Below are positions 15,894 through 23,884 of a DNA stretch of 32,329 bases, one piece after another. The stretch is taken from NCBI GenBank assembly GCA_016874775.1, contig VGTJ01000050.1, positions 1 through 32,329 of the forward strand, in the 5' to 3' direction. Made by a program: the position numbers and the translations under genes. This DNA is from Deltaproteobacteria bacterium. GTDB lineage: Bacteria; Desulfobacterota; Binatia; Bin18. A model generated the notes under the pieces. That model was not told where the DNA came from and did no database searches. It saw only the letters and a program-made list of their open reading frames with translations. Numbering within the stretch: position 1 is the first letter of the stretch; each line of letters begins with the position of its first letter.

Positions 15894-17078
15894 CTACCCG
15901 CGCAGTGCTGCCAAGCCGGGAAGATCTCCAGCCTCCAGAAACTCTAACGACGCACCCCCACCAGTCGAAACGTGGCTAACTTTGTCGGCGAGCCCAGCCT
16001 GAGTCAGGGCAGCGACAGTGTCACCTCCCCCCGCAACGCTAAAGCCGGTCGAGCGTGCGACGGTTTCGGCGAGTGCTCGAGTACCCTGGTCAAAGGGTGG
16101 TATTTCAAACACGCCCATTGGTCCATTCCACAGGATCGTGCGAGCTGAACGTACAGCAGCGCGAAAACTCTCAATACTGCGCGGGCCAATATCTACCCCC
16201 AAGCGATCACTGGCAATCTCAGGGCCGGCGGTCGTTGTGGCTACAGCTCCGGGTTGCAACTCTGCGACAACAACATGATCTTGTGGAACAAGAATCGTCA
16301 CTCTTTGTTCTTTGGCTTTCGCCAGGACCGTCCGGACTTCTTGGACTTTCTCCGGTTCGACCAACGACTTTCCGGTGGAGATGCCTTGCGCTTGCAGCAG
16401 TGTGTAGGCCATTGCGCCACCAATAATGATGGTATTGGCGCGGGTGAGCAGGCTGCCAATGAGTCCAATCTTGTCGGATACTTTTGCACCGCCCAGTATG
16501 GCAACGAATGGGCGCTCTGGGGACTGCACCAAGCGTGAGAGCGCTGCGACTTCCTTCTGCATGAGGAACCCGACTCCTTTATGCACACAGTGGGGAACCA
16601 TGCCAACCACTGAAGCGTGTGCCCGGTGCGAGGAGCCAAAGGCGTCATTGATATAGACGTCCGCGAGGGCAGCCAGGGCACGCGCAAAGCCAGCCTCGTT
16701 TTTTTCTTCCTCTGCATGGAACCGCAAATTTTCTAGTACGAGCACGTCGCCAGCAGTTAGTTTGTTGACCGCAGCTTCCGCTGCGGGGCCGACGCAATCG
16801 GATGCCAGTGGGACGTTTGTCTCTAAGAGTGTCGCGAGTCGCTCGGCTGCTGGCTTCAGAGAGAACGCTAGGTCGACTTTACCTTTCGGACGACCGAGGT
16901 GAGAAGCAAGGAGGACCTTGGCGCCCTGCTGGCGGGCATAGCGAATCGTTGGGAGGGCTTCGCGGATACGGGTATCGTCGGTGACGGCACCGGCTTTGTT
17001 GAGCGGGACGTTGAAATCAACACGAATGAAGACGCGTTTGCCTTGTAGTGATAATTGCTCAATAGTCGTGAGTGCCAT
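15894..17078 (-). CDS. pgk: Phosphoglycerate kinase
   Basis: The 394-aa protein shows all hallmark blocks of the glycolytic enzyme that transfers phosphate between 1,3-bisphosphoglycerate and ADP. These are RVDFNVPLN near the start, SHLGRPKG (substrate-binding basic patch), FGSSHRAHASVVG, the hinge/nucleotide region GGAKVSDKIGLI, WNGPMGVFE and the C-terminal nucleotide loop GGGDTVAAL. The length is normal. The ATG has GGAG about 6 nt upstream. It follows galU by 39 bp on the same strand, so a galU-pgk transcript is likely, ended by the terminator near 15.74 kb. Its separation from gap and tpi is noted but not unusual outside well-studied species. Confidence 0.98.
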   Translation of the reverse strand: MALTTIEQLSLQGKRVFIRVDFNVPLNKAGAVTDDTRIREALPTIRYARQQGAKVLLASHLGRPKGKVDLAFSLKPAAERLATLLETNVPLASDCVGPAAEAAVNKLTAGDVLVLENLRFHAEEEKNEAGFARALAALADVYINDAFGSSHRAHASVVGMVPHCVHKGVGFLMQKEVAALSRLVQSPERPFVAILGGAKVSDKIGLIGSLLTRANTIIIGGAMAYTLLQAQGISTGKSLVEPEKVQEVRTVLAKAKEQRVTILVPQDHVVVAELQPGAVATTTAGPEIASDRLGVDIGPRSIESFRAAVRSARTILWNGPMGVFEIPPFDQGTRALAETVARSTGFSVAGGGDTVAALTQAGLADKVSHVSTGGGASLEFLEAGDLPGLAALRG

Positions 17079-17117
17079 AATCGCTCCAACTGATGGCCGT
17101 GGGTAAGAATGAACGGC

Positions 17118-17999
17118 TTACTTTGAGATTTCCGCGTGCAGCTCACGAATGAGTGCATGCATGCGGTCTTTCGTGGTGGGATTGTTCAGGGCCAGGCGTA
17201 TGGTGGTTTCGAGGAACCCTGGGACAGTTCCGACATCGTGACGTCGACCAGTGAACTCATAACCGAAAAGTCCACGCTGCTGACGGAGGACTTTGAGGCC
17301 GTCGGTTAATTGAATTTCTCCGCCAGCTCCAGGTTGGACATGTTCGAGGATGGAAAAAATCTCTGCAGGTAACACATAGCGACCGATGATCGCGAGATCC
17401 GAGGGTTCGGTGCCGCGCGGTGGCTTTTCCACCATGTCCGAGATTTCATAGGTCCGCGGTTCGCGCTCGCTGCCAGCGATGACGCCATAGCGATGAATGT
17501 CATTGCGGGGAATGCGTTCCAATGCCACCACACCGGTACCCGTACGTTCGTAGACACGTATGAGTTGGACAGACAGCGGCGGGGCGGCTTCACCGAGATC
17601 ATCGGGCAAGATCACTATGCACGGCTCATTGCCTACGGCTGCTCGCGCGCACAGGACGGCATGGCCGAGCCCACGTGGTTGATCTTGATAGACACAAGAG
17701 GTGCGAATACGGGAGAGCAGTTTATTCAGATCGTCTAACAGAGACGCTTTGCCTTGATCGGCGAGCCAGGCATCGAGTGCTGGTGCCGGCGAGAAGTAGT
17801 GCCCAATGCTTTCTTTGTTCTCGCTAATGATGAAAACGATCTCTTCGATTCCAGCCGCAACTGCCTCTTCAATCGCATACTGGGTAGCTGGGCGATCGAC
17901 AACGAGCAACAGTTCCTTTGGGACAGTCTTGGTCACGGGCAGAAGGCGGGTGCCCAATCCAGCGGCGGGAATCACCGCTTTTCTCACCTTTTGTGTCAT
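17118..17999 (-). CDS. galU: UTP-glucose-1-phosphate uridylyltransferase
   Basis: The 293-aa protein begins with the nucleotidyltransferase signature IPAAGLGTRLLPVTKTVPKE (residues 9-28), followed by DRPATQYAIEEAVAAGIEEI. It has the UDP-glucose-type VEKPP and GRYVLP blocks, and GEIQLTDGLK further on. It makes UDP-glucose from UTP and glucose-1-phosphate for cell envelope sugars and trehalose/glycogen routes. A ribosome binding site (GAGGA) lies 7 nt before the ATG, directly after the poly-T run of the lon terminator. Transcription therefore depends on read-through or on a promoter not identified in the short gap. It is followed by pgk at 39 bp. Confidence 0.96.
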   Translation of the reverse strand: MTQKVRKAVIPAAGLGTRLLPVTKTVPKELLLVVDRPATQYAIEEAVAAGIEEIVFIISENKESIGHYFSPAPALDAWLADQGKASLLDDLNKLLSRIRTSCVYQDQPRGLGHAVLCARAAVGNEPCIVILPDDLGEAAPPLSVQLIRVYERTGTGVVALERIPRNDIHRYGVIAGSEREPRTYEISDMVEKPPRGTEPSDLAIIGRYVLPAEIFSILEHVQPGAGGEIQLTDGLKVLRQQRGLFGYEFTGRRHDVGTVPGFLETTIRLALNNPTTKDRMHALIRELHAEISK

Positions 18000-18010
18000 G
18001 CGCTTTCCTC

Positions 18011-18042
18011 AAAAAAAAACGGGAGGCTTGGTCGCCTCCCGT
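18011..18042 (-). terminator. Intrinsic terminator of lon, abutting the galU ribosome binding site
   Basis: On the minus strand, a 9-bp stem (ACGGGAGGC with GCCTCCCGT, 6-nt loop) is followed by nine T. The galU ribosome binding site and ATG lie within 11 bp of the T-run, so the element could act as an attenuator between lon and galU-pgk. Confidence 0.9.
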
Positions 18043-18056
18043 TGGTCGTATCAACA

Positions 18057-18090
18057 CCAAGAGGGCATTTCGTTGAGATGCTCCTCTTGG
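18057..18090 (-). other. Second hairpin just after lon
   Basis: A stem of 8 bp plus 4 bp (CCAAGAGG GCAT with ATGC T CCTCTTGG, one bulged base) lies between the lon stop at 18096 and the terminator. Two tandem hairpins thus separate lon from galU. Confidence 0.6.
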
Positions 18091-18095
18091 GGTAT

Positions 18096-20546
18096 TTATG
18101 ATGATGCAACTACACTTTGAAAGCTTGTCGGTTTCGCGTCGATGGGAATAGCTGCAGGCTCCAAGGCTAAGTCGAGTACATCATCCATCGTTTCGACGAA
18201 ACGAAACTGCATTTCCTGTCGCACATTCGCTGGCACATCTTCCATGTCTTTTTCATTGCGCTTGGGCAGGATTATCATAGTGATGCCTGCACGACGTGCG
18301 GCCAAGACCTTTTCCTTGACACCGCCAATCGGCATGACTTTGCCGCGCAAGGTGATTTCGCCTGTCATGGCAACGTGCGAGTGCACTGGACGACCGGTAA
18401 GCAGCGAAGCAAGCGACGTCGCGATGGTGATCCCCGCCGACGGCCCGTCTTTGGGAATGGCACCGGCTGGTACGTGAATATGCAAGTCACAATTCTCGAA
18501 AAAGTCTGGTGCAATACCCAACCGGTCTGAGCGAGAACGGACGTACGACAACGCAGCCTGTGCTGACTCTTTCATGACATCGCCCAAATGGCCAGTGATC
18601 GTCAGTCCTTTTTTGCCAGCCATGCGCGTGGCTTCAATGAAGAGAATGTCCCCGCCATTGGGCGTCCACGCCAGACCAGTGGCAACGCCAGGCTCTTGCG
18701 TGCGTTCGGCGACCTCGGAGAAGAATTTCTCCGGTCCAAGCAGTTCTCGGAGTTTTGCCTGGTTGACGACGGTCTTGTCGGTTTTGCCTTCGGTGACGGT
18801 CCGTGCAACTTTTCGACACACGCTCCCGATCTCCCGCTCTAAATTACGCACCCCAGCTTCATGGGTGTAACTCCGAGCGATACTGAGAATGGCATCATCA
18901 AGTAACGTGATGTTATTGTCGGTGAGCCCGTTTTCTTTAATCTGCTTGGGAATCAGGTGACGCTTGGCGATCTCAAGTTTGTCCTCTTCGGTGTACCCCG
19001 CCAGTTCAATGACTTCCATGCGATCACGTAACGCTGGTGGTACCGGCTCCAAATAGTTGGCCGTGGTGATGAACATCACTTTCGAGAGGTCGAAGGGGAC
19101 ATCAAGATAATGATCCGAGAACGAGAAATTCTGCTCAGGGTCGAGCACTTCGAGTAAGGCTGACGCCGGATCGCCACGAAAATCCATTCCCAGTTTATCG
19201 ATCTCGTCGAGCATGAAGAGCGGGTTGTGCGAACCAACGGTGCGTAACGACTGAATCATGCGCCCCGGCAGCGAGCCTATGTATGTACGTCGGTGGCCAC
19301 GAATCTCAGCTTCGTCACGCACTCCACCAAGGGAAATGCGAGCAAATTTCCGTCCCATCGCACGCGCAATAGAGCGTCCGAGAGAGGTTTTCCCAACGCC
19401 CGGAGGTCCCACGAAGCACAGGATAGGACCTTTGGAGTCATTCTTCAGCTTGCGCACGGCCAGATATTCGAGAATGCGGTCTTTGATTTTTTCCAGATCG
19501 TAATGATCTTCGTCTAACACCTGGCGAGCATGATGGATATCCAAATTATCTTCAGTGGAGATCGACCACGGCAGGTTGACCAGCCACTCCAGATAGGTAC
19601 GAACCATCGAATGCTCAGCCGACTCGACTGGAATCATGCGTAGCCGTTCGAGTTCATTATCTGCGGCTTTGCGTGCCTCTTCAGGCATCTTGGCATCTTC
19701 AATCTTTTTGCGCAGATCCTCAATCTCGTTGGAACGCGAGTCGTTTTCGCCGAGTTCTTTCTGAATCGCGCGCATCTGTTGGCGCAGATAGAACTCTTTC
19801 TGGTTCTTGTTGAGTTCAGTCTGGACTTGCGACTGAATCTTGTTGCCTAACTCAACCAGCTCGATCTCACGATTGAGAATCGACGAGAGCTTCTCTAACC
19901 GGTTGCGGACCTCGACCGTGTTGAGCAGATCCTGCTTCTCGTCAACTGAGATGTTGAGGTTCGAGGCGATCAAGTCGGTGACGCGCCCTGGGTCCTTAAT
20001 GTTCATGACCACGCCCTGCAACTCATCTGGCAGGTAGGGGACCATCGAGACGAACTTGGCGAACTGACTCACAAGATGTGCCTGTATCGCATCTAGATCT
20101 TTGGATGGAACAAAGGTGTCTTGTAAATGAGCGACGCGCGCGCGGAAATACGTCTCATATTGTCCGTACTCACGGATCTCAATGCGTTTGACGCCCTGCA
20201 CCAGAATGCGCACACTTCCATCTGGATACTTCAACATCTTCAAGATGCGGCCAGCGCATCCACGCGAGTATAAGGCATGTGGGGTAGGGTTCTCGTCATC
20301 AGGATTTTTTTGTGTAGCTAAGCCAAGAAGGTTATCTCCTTTGCGACAATCCTCCACGAGCTTAAGCGACGACCCGCGCGAAATTAACAGCGGGACGATG
20401 GCGGAGGGAAAAATGACCACTCCCCGTAAGGGTAAAATAGAGAGCTCTGCAGGAACAACGACGCCGCTGAGATCGTCTTCAATGCCAGCGGTGCGATGTT
20501 CTTGGCTTTGTTCTTCTTCACTTCCACTAAATCTCGAGTCTGCCAT
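18096..20546 (-). CDS. lon: ATP-dependent protease Lon
   Basis: The 816-aa protein is a full-length LonA. Its N-terminal substrate domain runs from ELSILPLRGVVIFP, and a long coiled-coil region follows at about 200-310 (EFYLRQQMRAIQKELGE). The AAA+ module has Walker A GPPGVGKTS (380-388) and Walker B LFMLDEID (443-450). The C-terminal peptidase has the Ser-Lys dyad, Ser703 in KDGPSAG and Lys746 in GGVKEKV. It degrades misfolded and regulatory proteins in the cytoplasm as a hexamer. The ATG has GGAGGA 7 nt upstream. It is followed by a terminator and diverges from the DUF2203 gene. No CIRCE-type heat-shock repeat is seen in the 117-bp gap. Confidence 0.98.
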   Translation of the reverse strand: MADSRFSGSEEEQSQEHRTAGIEDDLSGVVVPAELSILPLRGVVIFPSAIVPLLISRGSSLKLVEDCRKGDNLLGLATQKNPDDENPTPHALYSRGCAGRILKMLKYPDGSVRILVQGVKRIEIREYGQYETYFRARVAHLQDTFVPSKDLDAIQAHLVSQFAKFVSMVPYLPDELQGVVMNIKDPGRVTDLIASNLNISVDEKQDLLNTVEVRNRLEKLSSILNREIELVELGNKIQSQVQTELNKNQKEFYLRQQMRAIQKELGENDSRSNEIEDLRKKIEDAKMPEEARKAADNELERLRMIPVESAEHSMVRTYLEWLVNLPWSISTEDNLDIHHARQVLDEDHYDLEKIKDRILEYLAVRKLKNDSKGPILCFVGPPGVGKTSLGRSIARAMGRKFARISLGGVRDEAEIRGHRRTYIGSLPGRMIQSLRTVGSHNPLFMLDEIDKLGMDFRGDPASALLEVLDPEQNFSFSDHYLDVPFDLSKVMFITTANYLEPVPPALRDRMEVIELAGYTEEDKLEIAKRHLIPKQIKENGLTDNNITLLDDAILSIARSYTHEAGVRNLEREIGSVCRKVARTVTEGKTDKTVVNQAKLRELLGPEKFFSEVAERTQEPGVATGLAWTPNGGDILFIEATRMAGKKGLTITGHLGDVMKESAQAALSYVRSRSDRLGIAPDFFENCDLHIHVPAGAIPKDGPSAGITIATSLASLLTGRPVHSHVAMTGEITLRGKVMPIGGVKEKVLAARRAGITMIILPKRNEKDMEDVPANVRQEMQFRFVETMDDVLDLALEPAAIPIDAKPTSFQSVVASS

Positions 20547-20663
20547 CGAGGCGTCCTCCAGTTCTATGCAATCTCACTGTGAAAAAAAGATAATACATGG
20601 TCTCCGCTTGCACAAGGGGTAAAGAGTAGCTACAACCGTGGCGCTCTAAGCGACGAGCCATAT

Positions 20664-21098
20664 ATGCCAAGTGATTCTCGTGAACACTTCTTTTCGGTAG
20701 CTGAAGCCAACGCTTTAATCCCACGTTTTGAACTCATCTTGGACCGTATGCAGCGTGCCAGTCTCAAAATTCGTGAGGAACTCGCTGCGATCGCGCAGGA
20801 ACACGGCGAGCGCAGCCTTGACCAGATGTCCGTGCATCAGCTCATACAAATGAAACCGGCGTTGCATCCGCTTTTTGAACAACTCTCGCAGAATGTCGAA
20901 GAGATTGAAGCGCAGGGGTGCTTGTTTAAGGGCCTTGAATTAGGGCTGGTAGATTTTCCTGCCCGTATCGATGGCGAAGTGGTTGAGTTATGTTGGCAGT
21001 ATGGCGAGAAAGAGATTCGCTTCTATCATGGGCGCGAAGATGGGTTTGCTGGGCGTCGGCCACTCAACCCGCAACAAAAACAACCCCTCTATCAATAG
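20664..21098 (+). CDS. DUF2203 family protein
   Basis: The 144-aa protein matches the DUF2203 (PF09969) pattern. An N-terminal FSVAEANALIPRFELIL helix is followed by a long amphipathic helical middle, then the conserved block GLVDFPARIDGEVVELCWQYGEKEIRFYHGREDGFAGRRPL near the end. The function is unknown. The family is widespread in environmental bacteria and is probably cytoplasmic. No strong ribosome binding site is seen before the ATG. It diverges from lon, and the HAD hydrolase gene starts 9 bp after its stop, so the pair (with the LOG-like gene) is likely one transcript. Confidence 0.9.
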   Translation: MPSDSREHFFSVAEANALIPRFELILDRMQRASLKIREELAAIAQEHGERSLDQMSVHQLIQMKPALHPLFEQLSQNVEEIEAQGCLFKGLELGLVDFPARIDGEVVELCWQYGEKEIRFYHGREDGFAGRRPLNPQQKQPLYQ

Positions 21099-21107
21099 GC
21101 TCGTATA

Positions 21108-21863
21108 GTGAAACGCTATCGCGCTGTTCTGTTTGATCTGTTTGGCACTGTGGCGCTGTTTCGCCAGGAGAAGCTGCCGCTCTTTGAGTGGAACGGCAAG
21201 TCGTCGCGGTCGACGATGGGGAAATTGCGGGCCGTCGTCGAGCAAAAAGTTCCACAGGTGCCGTTTGCCCAGTTTATGATGGCGCATACCGAGGTCTCAC
21301 GTGAACTAGGAGAAGTCCGCAGCCGTGAGATGCGGGAGTTTCCTTCCATCCATCGGTTCGCGTTGATTCTTGCGCGTGTTGGCCTCAGCGAATCTGCCCA
21401 AACGCAACAGATTGCCCAGGAATTATCGCTCGCGCATATGCAACTGTTGGCCGATGCGACCGATGTTCCGGCTTCACATAGTCAACTCCTCGCCGATACG
21501 CGGCGGCAGTATCGCGTGGCGCTCGTCTCCAATTTTGATCACGGTGCGACCGCGCGTCACATTTTGCAACGTGACGACGTGACGGACTGTTTTGAACACA
21601 TTGTCATTTCTGACGAGCACGGGTGGCGGAAGCCACATCCGCTGATCTTTACCGACACGCTCGCCACGCTTGGAGTTGAACCGCAAGACGCGTTGTTCGT
21701 CGGCGATTCGCCGCATGATGATATTCGTGGAGCTGTTGGGGTAGGAATGGATGTCGCGTGGGTGAATGAACACGAGATTCCCTTGCCAGGCGATTTACCG
21801 ACACCGCAGTATGTGGTGCGTGCAATTCCAGAACTGCGCGATATTCTCCTGTCCGAAGTGTAA
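21108..21863 (+). CDS. HAD-superfamily hydrolase
   Basis: The 251-aa protein begins with motif I FDLFGT (Asp10 is the nucleophile, Leu-Phe in place of the usual Met-Asp-Gly). It continues with LVSNFDHG (motif II), then KPHPLIFTDTL (motif III lysine), and VGDSPHDDIRGAVGVGMDVAWVN (motif IV acids). The helical cap between motifs I and II fits subclass I phosphatases or haloacid-dehalogenase-like enzymes. The substrate cannot be told; Phe at the second position of DLFGT is seen in several phosphoglycolate-phosphatase-like groups. The start is GTG at 21108, with a weak ribosome binding site. It lies between DUF2203 and the LOG-like gene with short gaps. Confidence 0.92.
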   Translation: MKRYRAVLFDLFGTVALFRQEKLPLFEWNGKSSRSTMGKLRAVVEQKVPQVPFAQFMMAHTEVSRELGEVRSREMREFPSIHRFALILARVGLSESAQTQQIAQELSLAHMQLLADATDVPASHSQLLADTRRQYRVALVSNFDHGATARHILQRDDVTDCFEHIVISDEHGWRKPHPLIFTDTLATLGVEPQDALFVGDSPHDDIRGAVGVGMDVAWVNEHEIPLPGDLPTPQYVVRAIPELRDILLSEV

Positions 21864-21881
21864 GAGTTGGAGGAACCCACG

Positions 21882-22352
21882 ATGGCACGAAAACTCCAGA
21901 TTGCAGTGGTTGGCGACAATAATCCATCACCAGAAGTGACACAGCTCGCAGAAGAGATAGGGCAAGCGCTTGCTCAGCGCGAGGCGATTGTCGTGTGTGG
22001 TGGACTTGGTGGGGTGATGGCTGGTGTTGCACGTGGGGCAGCGGCACAGGGAGGGACAACGATAGGGATTCTGCCCAGCTATGATGCCACGACCGGCAAC
22101 TCTTCGCTTTCCATCGTGATTCCTTCTGGGCTTGGTCATGCACGCAACATGTTAGTGGTTGCGTCTGGTGATGCGGTGATCGCGTTGCCTGGTTCGTATG
22201 GGACGCTCTCTGAAGTCGCTTTGGCGCTGAAGCTAGGCAAACCGGTGATCGGGGTGAACGCCTGGGGAGACGTGAAAGGCGTCCAAGCTGCGAAGACAGC
22301 AGATGAAGCTGTGACACTGGCGTTGGCTGCGGCGCATCGCATTAACGGCTAA
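21882..22352 (+). CDS. TIGR00725/LOG-like nucleotide-binding (Rossmann) protein
   Basis: The 156-aa protein has a Rossmann-type start (QIAVVGDNNPSPE), the glycine block VCGGLGGVMAGVARGAAAQGG and the signature PGSYGTLSE, equivalent to the PGGxGTxxE of LOG/lysine-decarboxylase-like proteins. TIGR00725 members include molybdenum-cofactor carrier-like proteins and cytokinin-type phosphoribohydrolases; the short length favours the TIGR00725 group. The substrate is unknown. The ATG at 21882 is used because GGAGG lies 8 nt upstream; an in-frame TTG at 21867 sits on that site. It is the last of a three-gene rightward set with DUF2203 and the HAD hydrolase. Confidence 0.9.
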   Translation: MARKLQIAVVGDNNPSPEVTQLAEEIGQALAQREAIVVCGGLGGVMAGVARGAAAQGGTTIGILPSYDATTGNSSLSIVIPSGLGHARNMLVVASGDAVIALPGSYGTLSEVALALKLGKPVIGVNAWGDVKGVQAAKTADEAVTLALAAAHRING

Positions 22353-22420
22353 ATCAAACCACACAAGATTGGTATACTGCGGGTTATTACCGGAGAGATG
22401 TAGCGTACGCCATGCGCACG

Positions 22421-22453
22421 AGAGTTCTCGCTTAGACAGAAGAGCGAAACTCT
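22421..22453. terminator. Hairpin between convergent genes
   Basis: An 11-bp stem with one bulged base (22421-22432 with 22443-22453) around a 10-nt loop ends 3 bp before the stop of the oppositely oriented cyclo-ligase gene. There is no T-run, so it is a likely but weak transcription end. Confidence 0.45.
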
Positions 22454-22456
22454 GGC

Positions 22457-23230
22457 TTATCCTTGCCGTGTACCGGTTCCACCTTGCCGCAAGCGTTTGC
22501 GCAGGATCGGAATGGTGTTGATCTCGATGTCGCGTAACAAATCCCAATAGATACCACGAGGACGAGGGTACACTGCGCGTGTTGCGATCACTTCTGTTGG
22601 AGTAATGATGAAATCAACCGGCAGGTCATGCGGAAACATGGGGATCTTGTGGAGAATAAGCTGGAGTGGGTGAATCGTCGTGACAATAGGTGTGAGTTCG
22701 CGAACTTTGCCTTCCTCGCGTAGTAATCCGTATTCAAGGTCAGAGAATCCGCCCCCTTTGCCAAGCCGTGCCCCATCGCGACTGGTCGCGACTGAACCAG
22801 TGACAATCAAGTCGGTGTGACGCATCTCACGAGGTGTGACAAGGCGACCATATTTGAGCGCACCACGAATGCTCGACACTAAGGGAACGCGAGAGCCGAG
22901 CCGTTGTGGGTCCAGTTCGACAAAACATTTTTCGGTGCGCAGCCGCGGCACGGCTAGGTAGAGAAGCTTGCCATCGGTTAACGCTGCACGTCGAACCGCA
23001 AGTTGGGGAGCATCCGGGCCGACTTTTATGACTTGGGCTTTTCGCCACACGGTGAGCTCACGCAGGAGCATGGCGGCGCGTTCGGCGCCGATAAAATTTG
23101 GCACCCTCCCAACCGGGCCAGGGAAACGGGTAATTCCTTGTTGTGTGAGCAGAGTCCAAATTGCCTTGCGAATTTCTGCCTTTAGCGTTGCAGCTTGAAT
23201 GTTGTTAGGGTAACGCTCGCGTAGGGCCAT
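22457..23230 (-). CDS. 5-formyltetrahydrofolate cyclo-ligase-family protein
   Basis: The 257-aa protein shows the cyclo-ligase (COG0212) pattern. An N-terminal helix (LKAEIRKAIWTLLTQQG) resembles the KxxxR start, and the glycine-rich ATP-loop segment GARLGKGGGFSDLEYGLL lies in the C-terminal half. After it come a Pro-rich strand and FIITPTEVIAT. The family makes 5,10-methenyl-THF from 5-formyl-THF using ATP, but this longer, divergent subgroup (like MTHFSD-type proteins) may have another substrate, so no gene symbol is given. The ATG at 23230 is chosen; the TTG at 23248 has no support. No clear ribosome binding site is seen. It points away from the one-TM gene, leaving about 300 bp between them. 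Confidence 0.8.
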   Translation of the reverse strand: MALRERYPNNIQAATLKAEIRKAIWTLLTQQGITRFPGPVGRVPNFIGAERAAMLLRELTVWRKAQVIKVGPDAPQLAVRRAALTDGKLLYLAVPRLRTEKCFVELDPQRLGSRVPLVSSIRGALKYGRLVTPREMRHTDLIVTGSVATSRDGARLGKGGGFSDLEYGLLREEGKVRELTPIVTTIHPLQLILHKIPMFPHDLPVDFIITPTEVIATRAVYPRPRGIYWDLLRDIEINTIPILRKRLRQGGTGTRQG

Positions 23231-23529
23231 AAATGTCACGCTAGGCAATAAATACTTGTTGTCTCCATACAGACCATAGAACGACTAAAAACACAATATG
23301 AGGGCGCGAGCAGGTTTCTGCTTGAGTTGAGAATTCTTGCAAGAAACTCTATACACAGGCTCGAATGCTGCGCCTCGCGTTACGTCAGACTGTCTTTCTG
23401 CTCGCTGAAGGCAAAGCGATGTTCTTAGGAGATTGTAGTCGAGATAGCGCGCGTTGTGCAAATTTTCATCATTTTTCGTATTGTCGACGGCACGATGCCG
23501 CGTGCCGAAACAATACTAAAGGGGTAACT
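23231..23529. other. 299-bp divergent intergenic region with a long hairpin
   Basis: No gene is seen in the 299 bases. Bases 23478-23484 and 23510-23516 (GTATTGT with ACAATAC) plus 23488-23494 and 23501-23507 (CGGCACG with CGTGCCG) form a 14-bp stem broken by a small internal loop. It ends 1 nt before the ribosome binding site of the next gene. Confidence 0.6.
23478..23516 (+). promoter_or_regulatory. 5' leader hairpin directly before a ribosome binding site
   Basis: Two 7-bp stems, one inside the other, are separated by a 3/2-nt internal loop and closed by a 6-nt loop (ATGCCG). The ribosome binding site AAAGGGG begins at 23518. It may control translation or stability of the small membrane protein mRNA. 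Confidence 0.5.
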
Positions 23530-23862
23530 ATGCCGACAAAAGAAAACCGTGCTGAACTGTCGCTCTCGGGGGGAGATCTACTCCCCCATGCCAAGAGTAT
23601 TGAGCGATTTTTGCGACTGTTAACTTGGCAGATGTTCTTCTTACTCGCCTTACTATTGTATATCGTCATGCGTCCGCAACCTGGACGGTATCAGTTTACG
23701 GTTGTTGGGGAAGACGCAGGCGTGTTCGATACTGCGTATGGTCGCGCGCATTTGGTGAAGTTGCAGAAGCAGATACAGAAGCCAGGAGAAACACAGCCAT
23801 CGTCAGGCGTTCCAGCGACAGAGACGGTGCCGATGAATAACCAAAACCCCGAGGCGAAATAA
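23530..23862 (+). CDS. Small single-pass membrane protein (110 aa)
   Basis: It has an N-terminal charged cytoplasmic part (about 35 residues), then one hydrophobic helix (LTWQMFFLLALLLYIVM, about residues 33-50), then a basic juxtamembrane turn (RPQPG) and an extracytoplasmic tail rich in Gln, Pro and Thr. No family is recognised. The ATG at 23530 is chosen over the longer frame to 23365 because AAAGGGG lies 5 nt upstream and the longer part has a Cys/His/Arg-rich composition without sense. It lies 22 bp before the LLM gene on the same strand. A strong hairpin precedes it. Confidence 0.7.
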   Translation: MPTKENRAELSLSGGDLLPHAKSIERFLRLLTWQMFFLLALLLYIVMRPQPGRYQFTVVGEDAGVFDTAYGRAHLVKLQKQIQKPGETQPSSGVPATETVPMNNQNPEAK

Positions 23863-23884
23863 TCGAGAGAAGAAGGGAGGATGT

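Noticed and set aside
20547-20663. Promoter for lon with TATTAT as -10 box
   Set aside because: TTGTGC upstream is only 14 bp away, too short; no convincing -35 box or heat-shock repeat was found.
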